From NCBI GenBank assembly GCA_916700875.1, contig CAKAKS010000062.1, positions 17,326,460 through 17,390,459 on the forward strand: a stretch of DNA of 64,000 nt, given 5' to 3'. The stretch is from Sebastes aleutianus (taxonomy: Eukaryota > Chordata > Actinopteri > Perciformes > Sebastidae). Of this stretch, positions 20,795-32,400 are shown one piece after another. Numbering within the stretch: the stretch's first letter is position 1; the number at the start of each line of letters is the position of its first letter. The notes below the pieces were generated by a model, which was not told the origin of the DNA, did no database searches, and worked only from the letters and a program-made list of their open reading frames with translations. The translations under genes were made by a program, and so were the position numbers.

Positions 20795-23303
20795 TTTTAA
20801 TAGATCTTTACAGATGTTAACTTATGTTTCCTGAAAAGAGGTAGTAAAATCCAGACAGAGAGTCTGACGCATTCTGGCAGTGGTTTCACACATTGCTGTA
20901 GCCTTGTACTCAAGCGTGGGCCGAGGATAGAGAACGGAAATTCGGGCAAATAAGTCGTTGTTTTGAAACACCAGCGGCTCATGAAATCACCAGACAAACT
21001 GGGGATTTAAGGGGAAGTACAAAAAAGAAAGGAAGGGAGCGTGTTTCAGTGTCGCGCTGTGAACCGCACGGTCTAGAGGAAGAACAGACTGAGAGAGATA
21101 TGAGATGGAGGCCTGCAATATCTCCAATAGCTCGGAGAGGAACTCAACTGGGGGAACAACACTTTTAACGGATTAAAAAAAAAACATTGGCAAAGAAATG
21201 TGTGTGACTTGCCAAACCATGCAGACATGCACACAAATCACATCCTTTTTTAAGACTAAAAATAAAATAGAGAAGCATTACAAGTTTGCATCAGAGTTAT
21301 GATACCTACATAGCCTTAGGTGATAACAAAACGGTTCCTTTTTCACTCTGAGTTTGAGCTTCATTTTAGCTCTAAAACCTTCCTCTCTCTTTGTCCGTTA
21401 TTATGCTAACACAGTTCATTAAAACTGTGTTTAAGCTGCTAGATATTAGGGGAGTGGGTGTCCCCAATACATCGTTTAATTAGGGATTACCCTTTCGCTC
21501 GTCAGACAGTCTGACAGTTTGGGTACAGCCTCTTCTGAGGGGTCCAGTCTGTCAGCACAGTTCAGTCAGGAACTAAAAGCAGTGACTTGTGTTGTTTTCT
21601 GTTCCTCTCCTCAGTCTGCTCATCTCTTGCAGCTTTGCTTTATTTATGTGGCTCTTCAAGTGGCAGTGAGAGGAGCTGGAGACAAAGAGCTGCGTTAAAA
21701 AAGGGCATCATACACCCTCAGGAGCCCTAACCCACATAGCCGGCAGATACACCCCCCGTTCCCTCTCAAAGTCTGCCCCATTGGGGGGTTGGGGATCTCC
21801 AAGGGTGGCGCCCGAGAGGCAATTACTGTAATACCTTCACCCTTGGACCATTCCTGTCAACTTAAGTCACTGTCTTCTAAATTATTTTTTATAATCGCTC
21901 TATTTTGCATATTTCACTTTCATGCTGCTGCCTGATTTACAGAGCCACATCCCCCCACCCCCCTCCCCTCCTCTCATATATTTTAAACTTCACCACAGAG
22001 ATCAAAAGACAAGGCCACAAAGAGGTGATTAAATGCACATCAAGAAGGATTTATTTAGCACACATCTGGGGCAGACATGTTCTTATAGTCCCCTATTAAA
22101 GACGTCATTACAGCACATAGTGTGCAATCAGCTCTCCATTCAGGAAACTCTGGAGCACCAAGGAACGACTTCCTCAGAAGTGTGCATGTGTCCCAAATCC
22201 TCTTGAGTGTGATTTTTTTCATGTAGCTTTACTATAACCTTATCATTAATCCTTGAAGTCAGATGTGTGTATTTCTGCAGCATGCATGTGCAAACCGTCC
22301 TGAGATATGCTCAGCATGAATAGTAATTCTCAGAATTCAAGCTTTGCATGGAACAGAAGTAAAACCACACATGGAAATACCGTGCTGTGTGTGTGTCGGG
22401 TTTGTGCGTGTATAGGTAGGCTAGTGTTAACCACAAGGCGTCCTTGAGGCACGAGTCATTTGGCTGATGTGTCACATTATGAAGTTAGATACAATCTGGC
22501 TGGCCTGCATCAGAAATCTCAGGTCTGAATGAGGCGTGCTTGATTCAAGTTTCAGCCCCTCTCACACCTTCCCATGTCCTTGTCTTTACAATGAGTTCTC
22601 CCCTAATGAATGGCTTTGAACCCTCCTTTGGGTCTCTTTTGTCCTGGATCCTATTCTACCTTGAACTCCACCCCTTCTCATGTTCTGTTGCTTCGTTGGG
22701 AAACTGCGAGGTTGCCGTGAGAGAGCTCGTGGTTGTTTGTTGCATGGCGTGCCAACGGACACGAGACATGACAACGTATATCCATGCTAATGTCTATGTT
22801 GGTAGCGTGTAGAGTTTGCTGTGATTATGACACTCATGTTTGTTCCACTGGTGTTGCAGTGTGCATCATCACAGTGCTAAAATCACAGACACAGCAGAGG
22901 AGAGAACTGCACAGCGGAAACGATACCATCTACACAGGCTGACACACACACACACGGGGGCACAAAGCCACCCCTATTGCCGCTGCCTAGTGCCCGCTGA
23001 TAAGATGAGGAATTGATGGAGACCCTCCATCTCTCCTCGTGGTCCAGCATAGGAAAACAACCCCAGACTCCTCTGGCAAACACACATCCATTAAACACAG
23101 CTCTGTTGTTGGAGAAAAACACGGTTGCCTGGAGAGGGAACATTGTTGTGTCCACACAGTTCACAGTTGCTCCTCAGTATTTTATACAATTTAAGAATTT
23201 CTTGCTTCGAAGAGAAAAATTATTTCAAACATAAATCGACCTCCGAGGACGCTGTATCTTAAAATGCACAAAAAAATGTGTGCAGTGCCAACACAACCTG
23301 CAT
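20795..23303. other. No gene seen
   Basis: Unique-looking sequence. The block at 21690-21850 is C/G-rich, but the frames are short. A short (CA) run lies near 22940. No splice-consistent exon recognised. Confidence 0.4.
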
Positions 23304-23307
23304 TTAA

Positions 23308-24332
23308 AGGAGACATATCATGAAAAACTCCCTTTTTGAGTGCTTGTGCACATACATTTGGGCATCTGGAGTGCCATACAACCCACAAACTGTGAGTCAG
23401 ATTTATATGGGCTGCCTAGATCACTATACAGATTTGGCTCCCCTTCCTACTGTATGTCACATGCCAGCCTTGTCTCGTAAACATGATCTTTCCATACAAC
23501 TACATTGCGTTCTCAATTACGTTTGGAAGGAAACGTATTTTGTCTTTGATGTATCACAAATACCTTTTTAAGTCTGCAGACGGCCGCAGCGAGTGACGTA
23601 GTACAACGAGTGACGTGCAGAGCAGGTGATGTAACATATCGAGCGACCGTGAATGAAAACGTAATAAAAAAGTAATTGGATAATAACGGGGAATAACAAG
23701 CGAGAAAGTCCACAACTGGTGGGCGGGAGGGGAGGTGGATGTGTTCAACAAACACCAGACTTTCCCCCAGGAGACCGCTGTTCGTGTCATGTGTGAAACG
23801 TAGTCATTTGTTGCATTTTTGTTGTGTTTTGTTTTGTTTCAATGTCATAGTCATTTAAAGCCAAACCATGATGTTTTTTTTTTTACTAAACCTAACCCAG
23901 TAGTTATGTTGCATTTTTATTTTGTTTTGTTTCAATTTAAAACGTTAATCACTTGTTTAAAACTGTTTAAAACTGTTTAAAACTGTGACTGTATTCATTT
24001 GCCTCAAACGTATTTTGGTTATGCAGTTTAGTTGTATGAAAAACGTAATTTTGTGGGAGACTGTGTTGCATATGCAGGCTCATTAGAATATATCGCCCAC
24101 AGCTTGAGAACTACCTTTGCAAAGGTGCGCCATATTTTTCTCTCGAGCCTCTCAGAGCAGACTGGGCTTTTTCTGGAGGACGGCTTAAAGAGACAGGTGC
24201 TAAAACGGGGAGTTTCAGACAGAGGGTGAATACAGGTATAATGTGTTTTTTGAACATTAAAGATTGTAAATATGTTCTAGTAGAAACCCAAAATATAAGT
24301 ATGAATCTGAAAATTAGCATGATATGTCCCCT
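23308..24332. mobile_element. TTAA-flanked MITE, family 2 (AGGRGACATATCATG), with internal insertion
   Basis: TTAA lies at 23304-23307 and 24333-24336. The ends read AGGAGACATATCATGAAAAA and the inverse AGGGGACATATCATGCTAAT. A short intact copy of 231 bp is at 56116-56346 and a left-end fragment at 36522-36650. The middle (about 23515-24050) does not match the short copy. It contains CAGGAGACCGCTGTTCGTGTC, a word also found in other repeats at 51850 and 62970, so it is probably a later insert. Confidence 0.75.
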
Positions 24333-24336
24333 TTAA

Positions 24337-26670
24337 AGACCAGTGAATGTGCATGGAAATATTTAACCTTACAGAGTTTTGGAGGGATACTATGTCAGCT
24401 TTATTTCTTGGCAACATTACACGGAGTAAAACATTACAAAAAGAAAAGGCCCCAGTGTAAATAACTTGGCTTTTTATACAGCTTTACAAGCCTCATGCAA
24501 AGTTTGGGCACAGTGGCTTGCCAAGGGGTATTTTTGCAAAAATAACAAACAGGTCAGAAAGTGAGTGTTGCTGTGGCGGTGCAGCTGTTCAGAGGGTACG
24601 AGACAACAGCTACTTGACTTTGACCTAAACAACAACGCTCATCTCAAATGGACATGTATGAGCAGTTGTCACATTAGTTTTAAGTAAACAGATTCCACTT
24701 CTGTCCAATCTGTCTGTTGTAATGGAGCGGTCTGGCCTTTGTCATGACCCGGCTTGTGTTTGGCTGGAGGTTAATTCCATCGTGGAAAGACTGAAGCTGA
24801 GGATAAACAATCTTAATAGCTCTTTCTAACAAAACAGACCATCACAGTTTTGCCTTATTTTTAAAGTCTGTCAGACATTAGAGAATCTGAAAGAGCTCAT
24901 TGGGAGGCGATCAAGTTAACTTTCAGCTCCAAACTAAATGAATGGCTTCACCAGGCTTCTCACTGGCTGCATGGAGCGATTCAAACTCCAAGAAAACTGT
25001 CTCCAGCTTACTTCTGGATCTGGGGAGGTGGGGTGTTGAAGTAATCCCGTTGAGTTTTCCAGCTGCACAAACAAAGCTGACTGGATAACAAAGGCATCCA
25101 AGAGAGAAGAAGAAGAAAGAGGAGGAGGAGGTCTCCAAAAACACAGCATCTTCATGTGTACCTGCTCCAAGATTGAGCGCTGAGAATGACCAGAAATCAG
25201 GAAACCACGACATGACCACACTGATTAAGCCGCTAGAAACAGACAGCACGAGGTTGTTTCCATCCAGTTCATAAATCACACAGGAGGGGATGCAAAGTGC
25301 CGCCATCCCCATCCAAAGCCACAGCGGTAACCAGAAACCTTGTCTTCAATCTACTTGTCATTGTATAATGTTCCTGTCTGTGGAGCGACGTTGCACAATG
25401 AGAAATGCCTGTCAGAGCTCTAAAAAACCATTTGCTTTGCAGCATTATTTCCAACTGGCAGCAGTTTGGAGCGAAGGGGGCTGGTCTAATGCTTGAAATG
25501 TGACAGAAGAAGAGAAGCCCAGAAAGGCGTCAGGAAATCCTGGCATGCTGCTACAAGCATCGGCGCCTGGTCATGACATGGGGGGGTCTAATAGTTTGTC
25601 CAAGTCCTTTAAGTGGAAAAGGAATGTAACAGGAGACGTTAAAGCTAATGGATTCTTCTCTCGTTGGGTAAAACACCTTCCTAACATCGTCTCCACCAAA
25701 TATCAGCTTAAGTAAATGTTTATATGATAATCAGAACAGCACTGACGACAACAGAGAAAGGTTGTTTTGAAAAGTAGAGACAGATAGTGCAAGTAAGAGT
25801 ACAACGTGTAAAGCAAAGAGCAATCAGTGACCTTTAGTGACATCCTCTTCGAAATTGTGTTTACGGAATTGGTTAAAAAGAGGACGCCATATGTATTCCT
25901 CTGATCTGAGACACTCCCAGCTCTTGGCTGTGAACGCTGCATGCTGTCAGCTGTGTGTTGTGACTTGCGCTTGCGAACAGAAGGCGTTTATTTTGCTCCA
26001 GCTGCCACACCCAAGGAAAGTGTTTTTCAGCTAAAGGGGGGAGTACCAGCTAGAACTGTGAGCCTGCAGATGGCTCTCTGCAGAACGCTATTACCATCAC
26101 AGAGAAATGTATGCATTGTCTCCTGTGATCTGCCAAAGTTCCTATTCACCTGTGACTGGTTTCATTTAAGCGGGTAAAAGCCAGGTATAGCCTCTGGCAG
26201 GTCGCTCCTCTGATGTCTCAGTGTCCGATCTGGCTGAATAAAGTGGTGAACAAAAGAGAAGTCGGGCTCCCAAAGGAAAACCCTTCTCGCTGCTTCCTAT
26301 TAGCAGAGCGCTCTCAGGCCTGAGCTGAAACCCGAGCATCCTTCGGGGATCGACACCACCCACACACCCACCCACCCGCCACCCATCCCCGCCTTCCACC
26401 CCCTAGTGACCTGTAAAGTCCTGCAAATCCAGTTCCCACCACTGGATTACCATTCATTTATTTATCCGTCCATGCACTTGTACATTTATTTATTTATTCG
26501 CCTCATCTATTTGTCTTCATTTCTCATGCTATCCCTGGCAGTGAGACGGGTCCGATTACAGCTGCACAGCGAGCTAGGTCAGCAGCACATATGATGTCAT
26601 GGGCTGCTGGACTGAGACAGTCTGCAGCACTCTCACATAAAAGATCTTAAAGTCCCTCTATGGACTGGTA
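24337..26670. other. No gene seen
   Basis: Unique-looking sequence with short frames. C-rich CACCCA repeats at about 26345-26400 and a TTTATT-rich patch at 26455-26510. No recognisable exon. Confidence 0.4.
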
Positions 26671-27140
26671 AAGGCTCTGACACACCAAGCCGTCGGTTGG
26701 CCGCCGGTCAGCCACCTGACAGTTTGGGGTCGTTGGTGAGCGTCCGTCGGCCTAGTTTTTGCGGTGTGTCCCGCACCGTTGGCTCTAGTCTGCCCATGTT
26801 GAGAGTTTTTTGGCCGATTCAGCATGTCGAGCTCGTCGATGAGAGAAATCAGTCTGATTGGCGGTTCAGCTTAAATGAATCAGTGCACAAGAAGAGAAAC
26901 GGACGAAAGGAAAGCAAGCCAACGAGTAAAGTCCAGACAACAATGGCTAACAATGGCGTGAATAGCCGCAGTCCACCTGGTTTGGAGAGTTATTTCCTCT
27001 CACGCAGGCGCAGAACGTACGTGCTAACCGTCCGTTGGCTGTAGTCTTTGCAGTGTGTTCGAGTGCAAAACAAAGGCGACACAACTGGTGGCCTTCGTCG
27101 CTGCTAGTTCTTTGATGTCGGTTTGGTGTGTCTGGGCCTT
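26671..27140. mobile_element. Inverted-repeat DNA element (GACACACCAA ends)
   Basis: The left end reads AAGGCTCTGACACACCAAGC. The right end is the complement of AAGGCCCAGACACACCAAAC, giving terminal repeats of at least 20 bp. A related, partly rearranged copy lies at 48848-49351 with GCAGGCGCAGAATGTACATG and TGATGTCAGGTTGGTGTGTG. The superfamily cannot be assigned with certainty from the flanks. The frame at 26697-27044 within it has no known domain. Confidence 0.7.
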
Positions 27141-28870
27141 AATACCATGTCTGTGACAGGCTGCGTGTGCCTGAAGCGTCTGGCCAATAAGCACCCTGGG
27201 GTGACTCTCGCCCACTTCCAAGGATGGTGAAATGTGTGAAGAAGCCTGGCAGCGGTCAGGCCTGGTTTTGTTCTGGTGCAATGAGCCATGTGGTCACACG
27301 CAGACGGCCGGCCGGCGGCATCATGCCCCGTCTTCAGCCGGTCCAAGGCATGCTGGGAGAAGCACCTGACCACCCCCCCCCAAACAAACCAAGCTGCTCT
27401 CACACAACACCAGCATCAATGAACCTGCTGACAGCGCCTTCAACACCTCATAGTCCTCTCCTAACGCTGCTGAGTGAGCTTCCTCTTCACCACCCTGCTC
27501 CTGATGTTATCACACTAAGATGTTTGCTAGTCTTAATTCAACAGCAGCATCTGCGAGTTGCTTTGGTTTCTCGCCACAGCCCGTAACACTTGGCTGGGGT
27601 GCTTGAGATAAAGCCGCCAGAAGACCGCCTGCTAACGACCACAACACGGTGCAGACTGAACCAGAGCGTCCACATGAGAGATAGGATGATGGATGGGGGC
27701 TTTTATCTGGGCAATAAACATTAGTTCCTCTTTCCTTATCACCTTATCTCGCTGTGATTTGAGGATTCTCCCACAACAGGATGCCTCATGGCTGGACTGC
27801 TGACACCTATGTATCCCTTTCTGCAGAGTTTACTCCTCTGGACACATGGAAACAACATGCACAGGGACCACAAAAAGATGACACAGACGGAAATGTTCCA
27901 ATATACAATGTAATGGAAATGTTCATATCTGAGTGGGCCAAAGTTAACCATGTACCTTTAGAGAATCTCAGCGCCTCACAGCTAGTAGACCTCGTCATCA
28001 TAAGCATTAAAACAGTGACCCGACAGTTTTATCTTCTGTGACTGTAAACAACAGAGGGCTGAAGTACTTGTTATGTCTTGTGATGCTCTGTGGTCTGTTC
28101 TGTGCAGACGTAATGATTCACTTTCTATCTTTCATTTCTTTGCACTTATCTGTGTGTTATGCTTTAGTGTGTACAAATACTGACTACTCTTGTTTTCGGG
28201 GCTCACCTGCCACAGCCCACTCAGGTGGCTGTGCTTGTGAGTCCGTCTGCAAATGCTTTTCTTATTAATATATGCTTTTTTATTAAATTTAGTTGTGACC
28301 TTGGTTTGTGTCTTGTTTTAACAGAAACTGCCACCACAACAATTATAATGCACTAGTCTATAATTGATATTCTTATACATTTGCTCAGTGTAAGTCTCTG
28401 ACAACAATGTGCTGTAGTGTGTTAGAGCTTCCTTCCTCTGGGGAGCTCATCTCCAGCACCATGAGATTAACTCTGGTACATGGGGGATAATGGGGGCTTT
28501 TGTCTTATTAATACATCCTTTCAATACAATGCCTTCTTTAGAGTGACGGATGAACAAGCCCCAACAACATGGAGGGGTCAACACGGGGGGGTCACAGCAG
28601 GCTGCTCAACGGCTCCAAGGAAATGAGTGCCATCCTACAACCTCCAACAACAGCTATACAGACAACATATGATGCCTCCTCCGAAAGATGCAGCATTATT
28701 GTTTTTTTTGTTATGCAAACATCAGCATTATTATGCAATATATTCAATACAGGAATTACTTTAACAAACATAACATAGCCCACACACCCACCCACCAGTT
28801 CTCTCTTAACTTTTCCCTTTCTCACAGGGCCAAAATCAATATACAGCTTCACAGTATCAATCATACAATT
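27141..28870. other. No recognised gene; one uncharacterised short frame
   Basis: The frame at 27781-28041 (+) encodes 86 residues starting MPHGWTADTYVSLSAEF. It has no hydrophobic segment or known motif and no splice context. The remaining sequence is unique-looking without signals. Confidence 0.35.
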
Positions 28871-28985
28871 AAACAGTTAAATGGCACCTCTAACAAAATG
28901 AAGATACACATAAACAGAAAATAAATATATAAACAAGGGAGGAGAAAATAATGGTAATAATAACAAAAATAAATATATGTATATA

Positions 28986-29022
<37 letters not shown>

Positions 29023-29245
29023 CACATATATAAATTACAAATAAAAAATATAATAAATAAATAATATTTAAAAATATAATCATAATAATATTAAATTAAA
29101 AATATGAATAAAATAAATAAATACGAAATAAAAAATATAATAAAGTAAAATTAAATAAAAATATGAATAAAATAAATTCACTAACCAGATTCTCAATGCA
29201 TCCACAAATAAATAATAAATAAAATAAAAAGATTTTCAAAAACAA
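28871..29245. repeat. AT-rich low-complexity tract with (TA)n
   Basis: An A/T stretch with a (TA) run at about 28989-29018 and many AATAAA/AATATAA words. Low complexity. The Ile/Tyr-rich frames across it are artefacts. Confidence 0.85.
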
Positions 29246-29635
29246 GAGTCCATTCCCTTCTGAGGGTCTACCACTATCGTATCCTATCTTAATTATTCCT
29301 CCTGTATGATCGACAGCCCTGCGTGTTAATATGTAACACCACACACTGTTACTCATTAAAACACAACCTACTATATCCAGCCTGGTTGCAGCAGTTTCTC
29401 GTGAAAGAAGAAGTGTCGTAATGTTGGCTATTCTGCTGTCATAGTGAGTCAACGACACATTTCGAGACTTTTGAGCGTCATTGTGGACTTTTAGTTCAGT
29501 ATTTACGCGCATAACATGATGTAACGAGGAAAAACCGCAGAGTTTATTATGAGTTTACTCATTCCATGTAAAAACCCACATACAGACACACGAGATCCTT
29601 TTGTTAGCAGCACATGCAGACACTGTTTTACTCAC

Positions 29636-30110
29636 CCCATGAGAGATTCAGAGTAGAGAGCGAAGAGAAAAGACGCTCCGATAAAACAATATGTGTCTCC
29701 AAATGTCCTCCTCACATGTGGTCACCACTTTTACACAAATGCTGCGTAAAAAGTTGAGCGCGTCTCCTGAATACTGCTGCTGCTGCTGTTGAGAGAGGCA
29801 GCGATGACAATCACAACTCTGGTGGAGGACTAGACGGCGTGTCTCGTCTAGTCTTTGGTAAATCCATACCGGTCTGAGCGCCACCACACCGCGGAAACCG
29901 ATTACACATCAGCAGAAAGCGCGACGAGTAAAAGAAAAGAAGAAAGTTGGAGCCGAAGAAGACTTTTCTTTTTTAAAAACAGCACTTTCTCTTTAGTCGC
30001 TCTAATCCAACTGTTGTCTGGTTGTCCTCCTGGCTGCTCTCTCTCTGTGTGGGAACAACAGATCAGCTCCACGGGGCTGAGGAGCGTCAGGGAGGCGCGC
30101 ACACAACACG
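29636..30110 (-). promoter_or_regulatory. Possible distal first exon and promoter (minus strand), perhaps of s1pr2
   Basis: On the minus strand CTCATGGG is followed by a strong donor GTGAGT at 29630-29635. Upstream, 29740-30110 is noticeably richer in CpG (CCGCGG, GCGCGAC, GAGGCGCGC) than its AT-rich surroundings. No good coding frame joins the donor, so a non-coding 5' exon is the simplest reading. The s1pr2 coding exon has a good acceptor at 11857 on the same strand and no other start exon is seen, so a 17.8-kb first intron is possible. This is inference only. Confidence 0.3.
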
Positions 30111-30294
30111 CGCACACACACACACACACACATAAACACACACCCCTACACAAGCACACACACTTCCAAACACACGCACACACACACAAACACACACACC
30201 CTCCACACACTCACACACATACACACACACACACACAAACACACACACCCACACACACACACATACACACACACAAACCCCTCCACACACACTC

Positions 30295-30334
<40 letters not shown>
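30099..30334. repeat. Imperfect (AC)n microsatellite
   Basis: About 235 bp of AC repeats interrupted by ATAA, CCCCT and similar units. The His/Thr and Cys/Val frames across it are artefacts. Confidence 0.95.
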
Positions 30335-30356
30335 CAGACAGAGTGTATGGAAACAA

Positions 30357-30770
30357 TTCAATTTTTTTCAATTCATCTTTATTGACAGACTCGAAGTCCA
30401 TTAAAAAACATACAACACAAACAACAATACATATATTAAAATAGAAACTGCCTCTTTTTATAAAAGACAGTTTTACCAGTGTTTCCACAGGGGTGACTGG
30501 TATCTTATAACACTAAAACAAGGATTTGACAGTAGCATGATGATGGCGTTCTGAGAATCATTTAGCAGACATATAAATGTACACATCAGGTTTCTCAACA
30601 GAGCCTGGAAAGTGTGAAACGTCATATGCCCATAAAGAGTCGCAAGTGTCGAAATATAACGATGAGGCGGGATTGTGGACAGCAATTAATATGGAAAAAT
30701 ACTTTTTAAGCCTATTTCTGGACCTTTTTCTCCAGCACACAAATGAAATCCAGATGTTCCACCTCTTCAC
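30357..30770 (-). mobile_element. 3' end of an L1/Tx1-like LINE, 5'-truncated and frameshifted
   Basis: On the minus strand the translation includes LLRNLMCTFICLLNDSQNAI and a PLWKHW ending. This resembles the C-terminal end of ORF2 of fish L1/Tx1-type LINEs (RNLM...RL..S.N.I......LW.HW). It is followed by AATAAAGATGAATTGAAAAAAA, a typical LINE 3' tail, at 30357-30390. Upstream coding sequence continues in another frame up to about 30770, so the copy is decayed. Confidence 0.6.
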
Positions 30771-30839
30771 TTCCTCTCTCTCCTCTCAGTGTGAACCAGA
30801 GAGTCCACGCTTTTCAACTCATCCTGCCCCAGTTTCCCC

Positions 30840-31090
30840 CTGAACTTCCAGATGAGATCAAAGATGCACCAACTCACTCCCCAAACACATCAGAGACTGC
30901 ACCAACCTGTCCACGTTCAAATCACTAATCAAAACTCACCTTTTTAGAACTGCTTCTAATGTGTAATTAATATTGTGTTTTTATATTTTTATATTTCTAT
31001 GATGTCTTTGTTTTTATGATCATTTTATCTGTGTAAAGTGTCTTTGAGTATCCAGAAAAGCGCTATATAAATAAAATGCATTATTATTAT
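30840..31090 (+). mobile_element. 3' end of an L2-type LINE (copy 1)
   Basis: One plus-strand frame reads PKHIRDCTNLSTFKSLIKTH and continues LFRTASNV to a stop. This is the characteristic C-terminal end of L2-like reverse transcriptase proteins. It is followed by TGTAAAGTGTCTTTGAG, GCGCTATATAAATAAA and a (ATT)n end, the usual L2-type 3' tail. The rest of the element is missing, which fits 5' truncation at insertion. Confidence 0.75.
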
Positions 31091-31335
31091 TAAATCTAGA
31101 CTCAAGACCAAACTGTTCTCAGACGCTTTTCTTAATTGATCAAAATGCTGCACTTTACTGTCTTTTGATTGTTTTATTATCCTTTTAGTTTTTTCTTTTA
31201 ATTTATACTTTTATATTCTTTTATTCGTTTTTATCCTATGCACTTTGTGCTCTTTTATCATTGCTTTTATATATGTAAAGCACTTTAAATTGCCTTTGTG
31301 TATGAAATGTGCTATATAAATAAACTTGCCTTGCC
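31091..31335 (+). mobile_element. 3' end of an L2-type LINE (copy 2)
   Basis: The frame KSRLKTKLFSDAFLN before a stop matches the same protein end as the neighbouring copy, in a different subfamily. A T-rich 3' UTR and the tail GTAAAGCACTTTAAATTGCC...GCTATATAAATAAACTTGCC follow. Confidence 0.7.
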
Positions 31336-31339
31336 TTGC

Positions 31340-31800
31340 TTCGAGAGCAGCTGCAAATGCATATTTAAAACACAGTGTAATGAAATTCATATTCTCCAGC
31401 GTTAAAGGATAAATAAATAAATAAGCATTTGACCTGCTTCTGGTGGCACTGTTGTTTTTGTTGTTTCTGGTGAGTCATTGCTGTGATTTTCTCATATTAT
31501 CCCTCAGGTCTGAGTGGAGGTGTAATGAGGAGGGTGAGGTGAAGGTAAGTCAGGGCTTGTTGTTAGTCATCAGGGCTGCGCCTAGACATCCAGCGGGGCA
31601 GGTGCTGCTCCGCTGAAAGAGCCTCCTATCCAGCCCCAGAGGACGTAATAATGCCTTCACAGTCATTACAGCTGAAAGCCAAAGTCATCCCAAGTGGCTA
31701 TGATGTCATGTGTCTATGATAAGAAGAGGGAGCTGTAATGTTGTTATTGGATTTATTAGTTATCTTAAAAAAACATCTAGGAGCTCCGCAGCTTCTGTGC
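31340..31800. other. No gene seen
   Basis: Unique-looking sequence. Short candidates resembling splice donors (GAAGGTAAGTCAG near 31540) are without an open frame partner. Confidence 0.4.
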
Positions 31801-31921
31801 TGAAGAAATCTGGATTTTATTTTATTTATTATTACTATTATTTATTATTTTATTTTATTTGACATTTTTTATTTTTATTTTCTTATCTTACTTTGTATTA
31901 ATTCATTAATTACATTTTATT

Positions 31922-31967
<46 letters not shown>

Positions 31968-32400
31968 CCATTTTTTTCTCTTCCTTTGTTTTTGAATATT
32001 TTTTTTCCAATTTACAGTTACTATCTGTTATTATATTTACACGTTTATTATTATTTTATTTTAATTTTAAAATATTATTATTATTATTATTATTTATTAA
32101 TTTTTTTATATTTCTTTTTTTTTTTATTCTGATTACCATTTTTTCTCTTCCCTTGTTTATGAATATTTTGTTTTACAATTTACAGTCACTATCTTTTATT
32201 ATATGTACATGTTACTTTCTTTGTTATGGTTTAGGTTGTTGTAATCATTTTTCTTAAGGATATATATAAATATATATATATACTGTATATATATATAAAA
32301 AATAAATAAATATACATATATATATGTATATTTATTTATTTTTGTTATTATTACCAGTTTAGGTTGTTGTAGTAATTTTTTCTTGAGGAAACAATAAAAA
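31801..32400. repeat. AT-rich low-complexity region with (ATT)n and (TA)n
   Basis: (ATT)n at 31923-31965, a second short (ATT) run near 32070-32100, and (TA)n at about 32258-32335. The block TTACAGTTACTATCTGTTATTATAT recurs about 170 bp later (TTACAGTCACTATCTTTTATTATAT), so part of it is duplicated. Confidence 0.85.

Noticed and set aside
26671..27140. Reading the 115-codon frame at 26697-27044 as a transposase
   Set aside because: The frame lies in a non-autonomous inverted-repeat element and has no DDE-type spacing or known transposase motif.
27781..28041. 86-codon frame starting MPHGWTADTYVSL as a possible small gene
   Set aside because: No known motif, no splice or promoter context, no repeat partner; a frame of this length is expected by chance in 64 kb.
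29855..30488. Open frames of 102-176 codons rich in His/Thr or Cys/Val
   Set aside because: They cross the imperfect AC microsatellite at 30099-30334 and have no conserved part.
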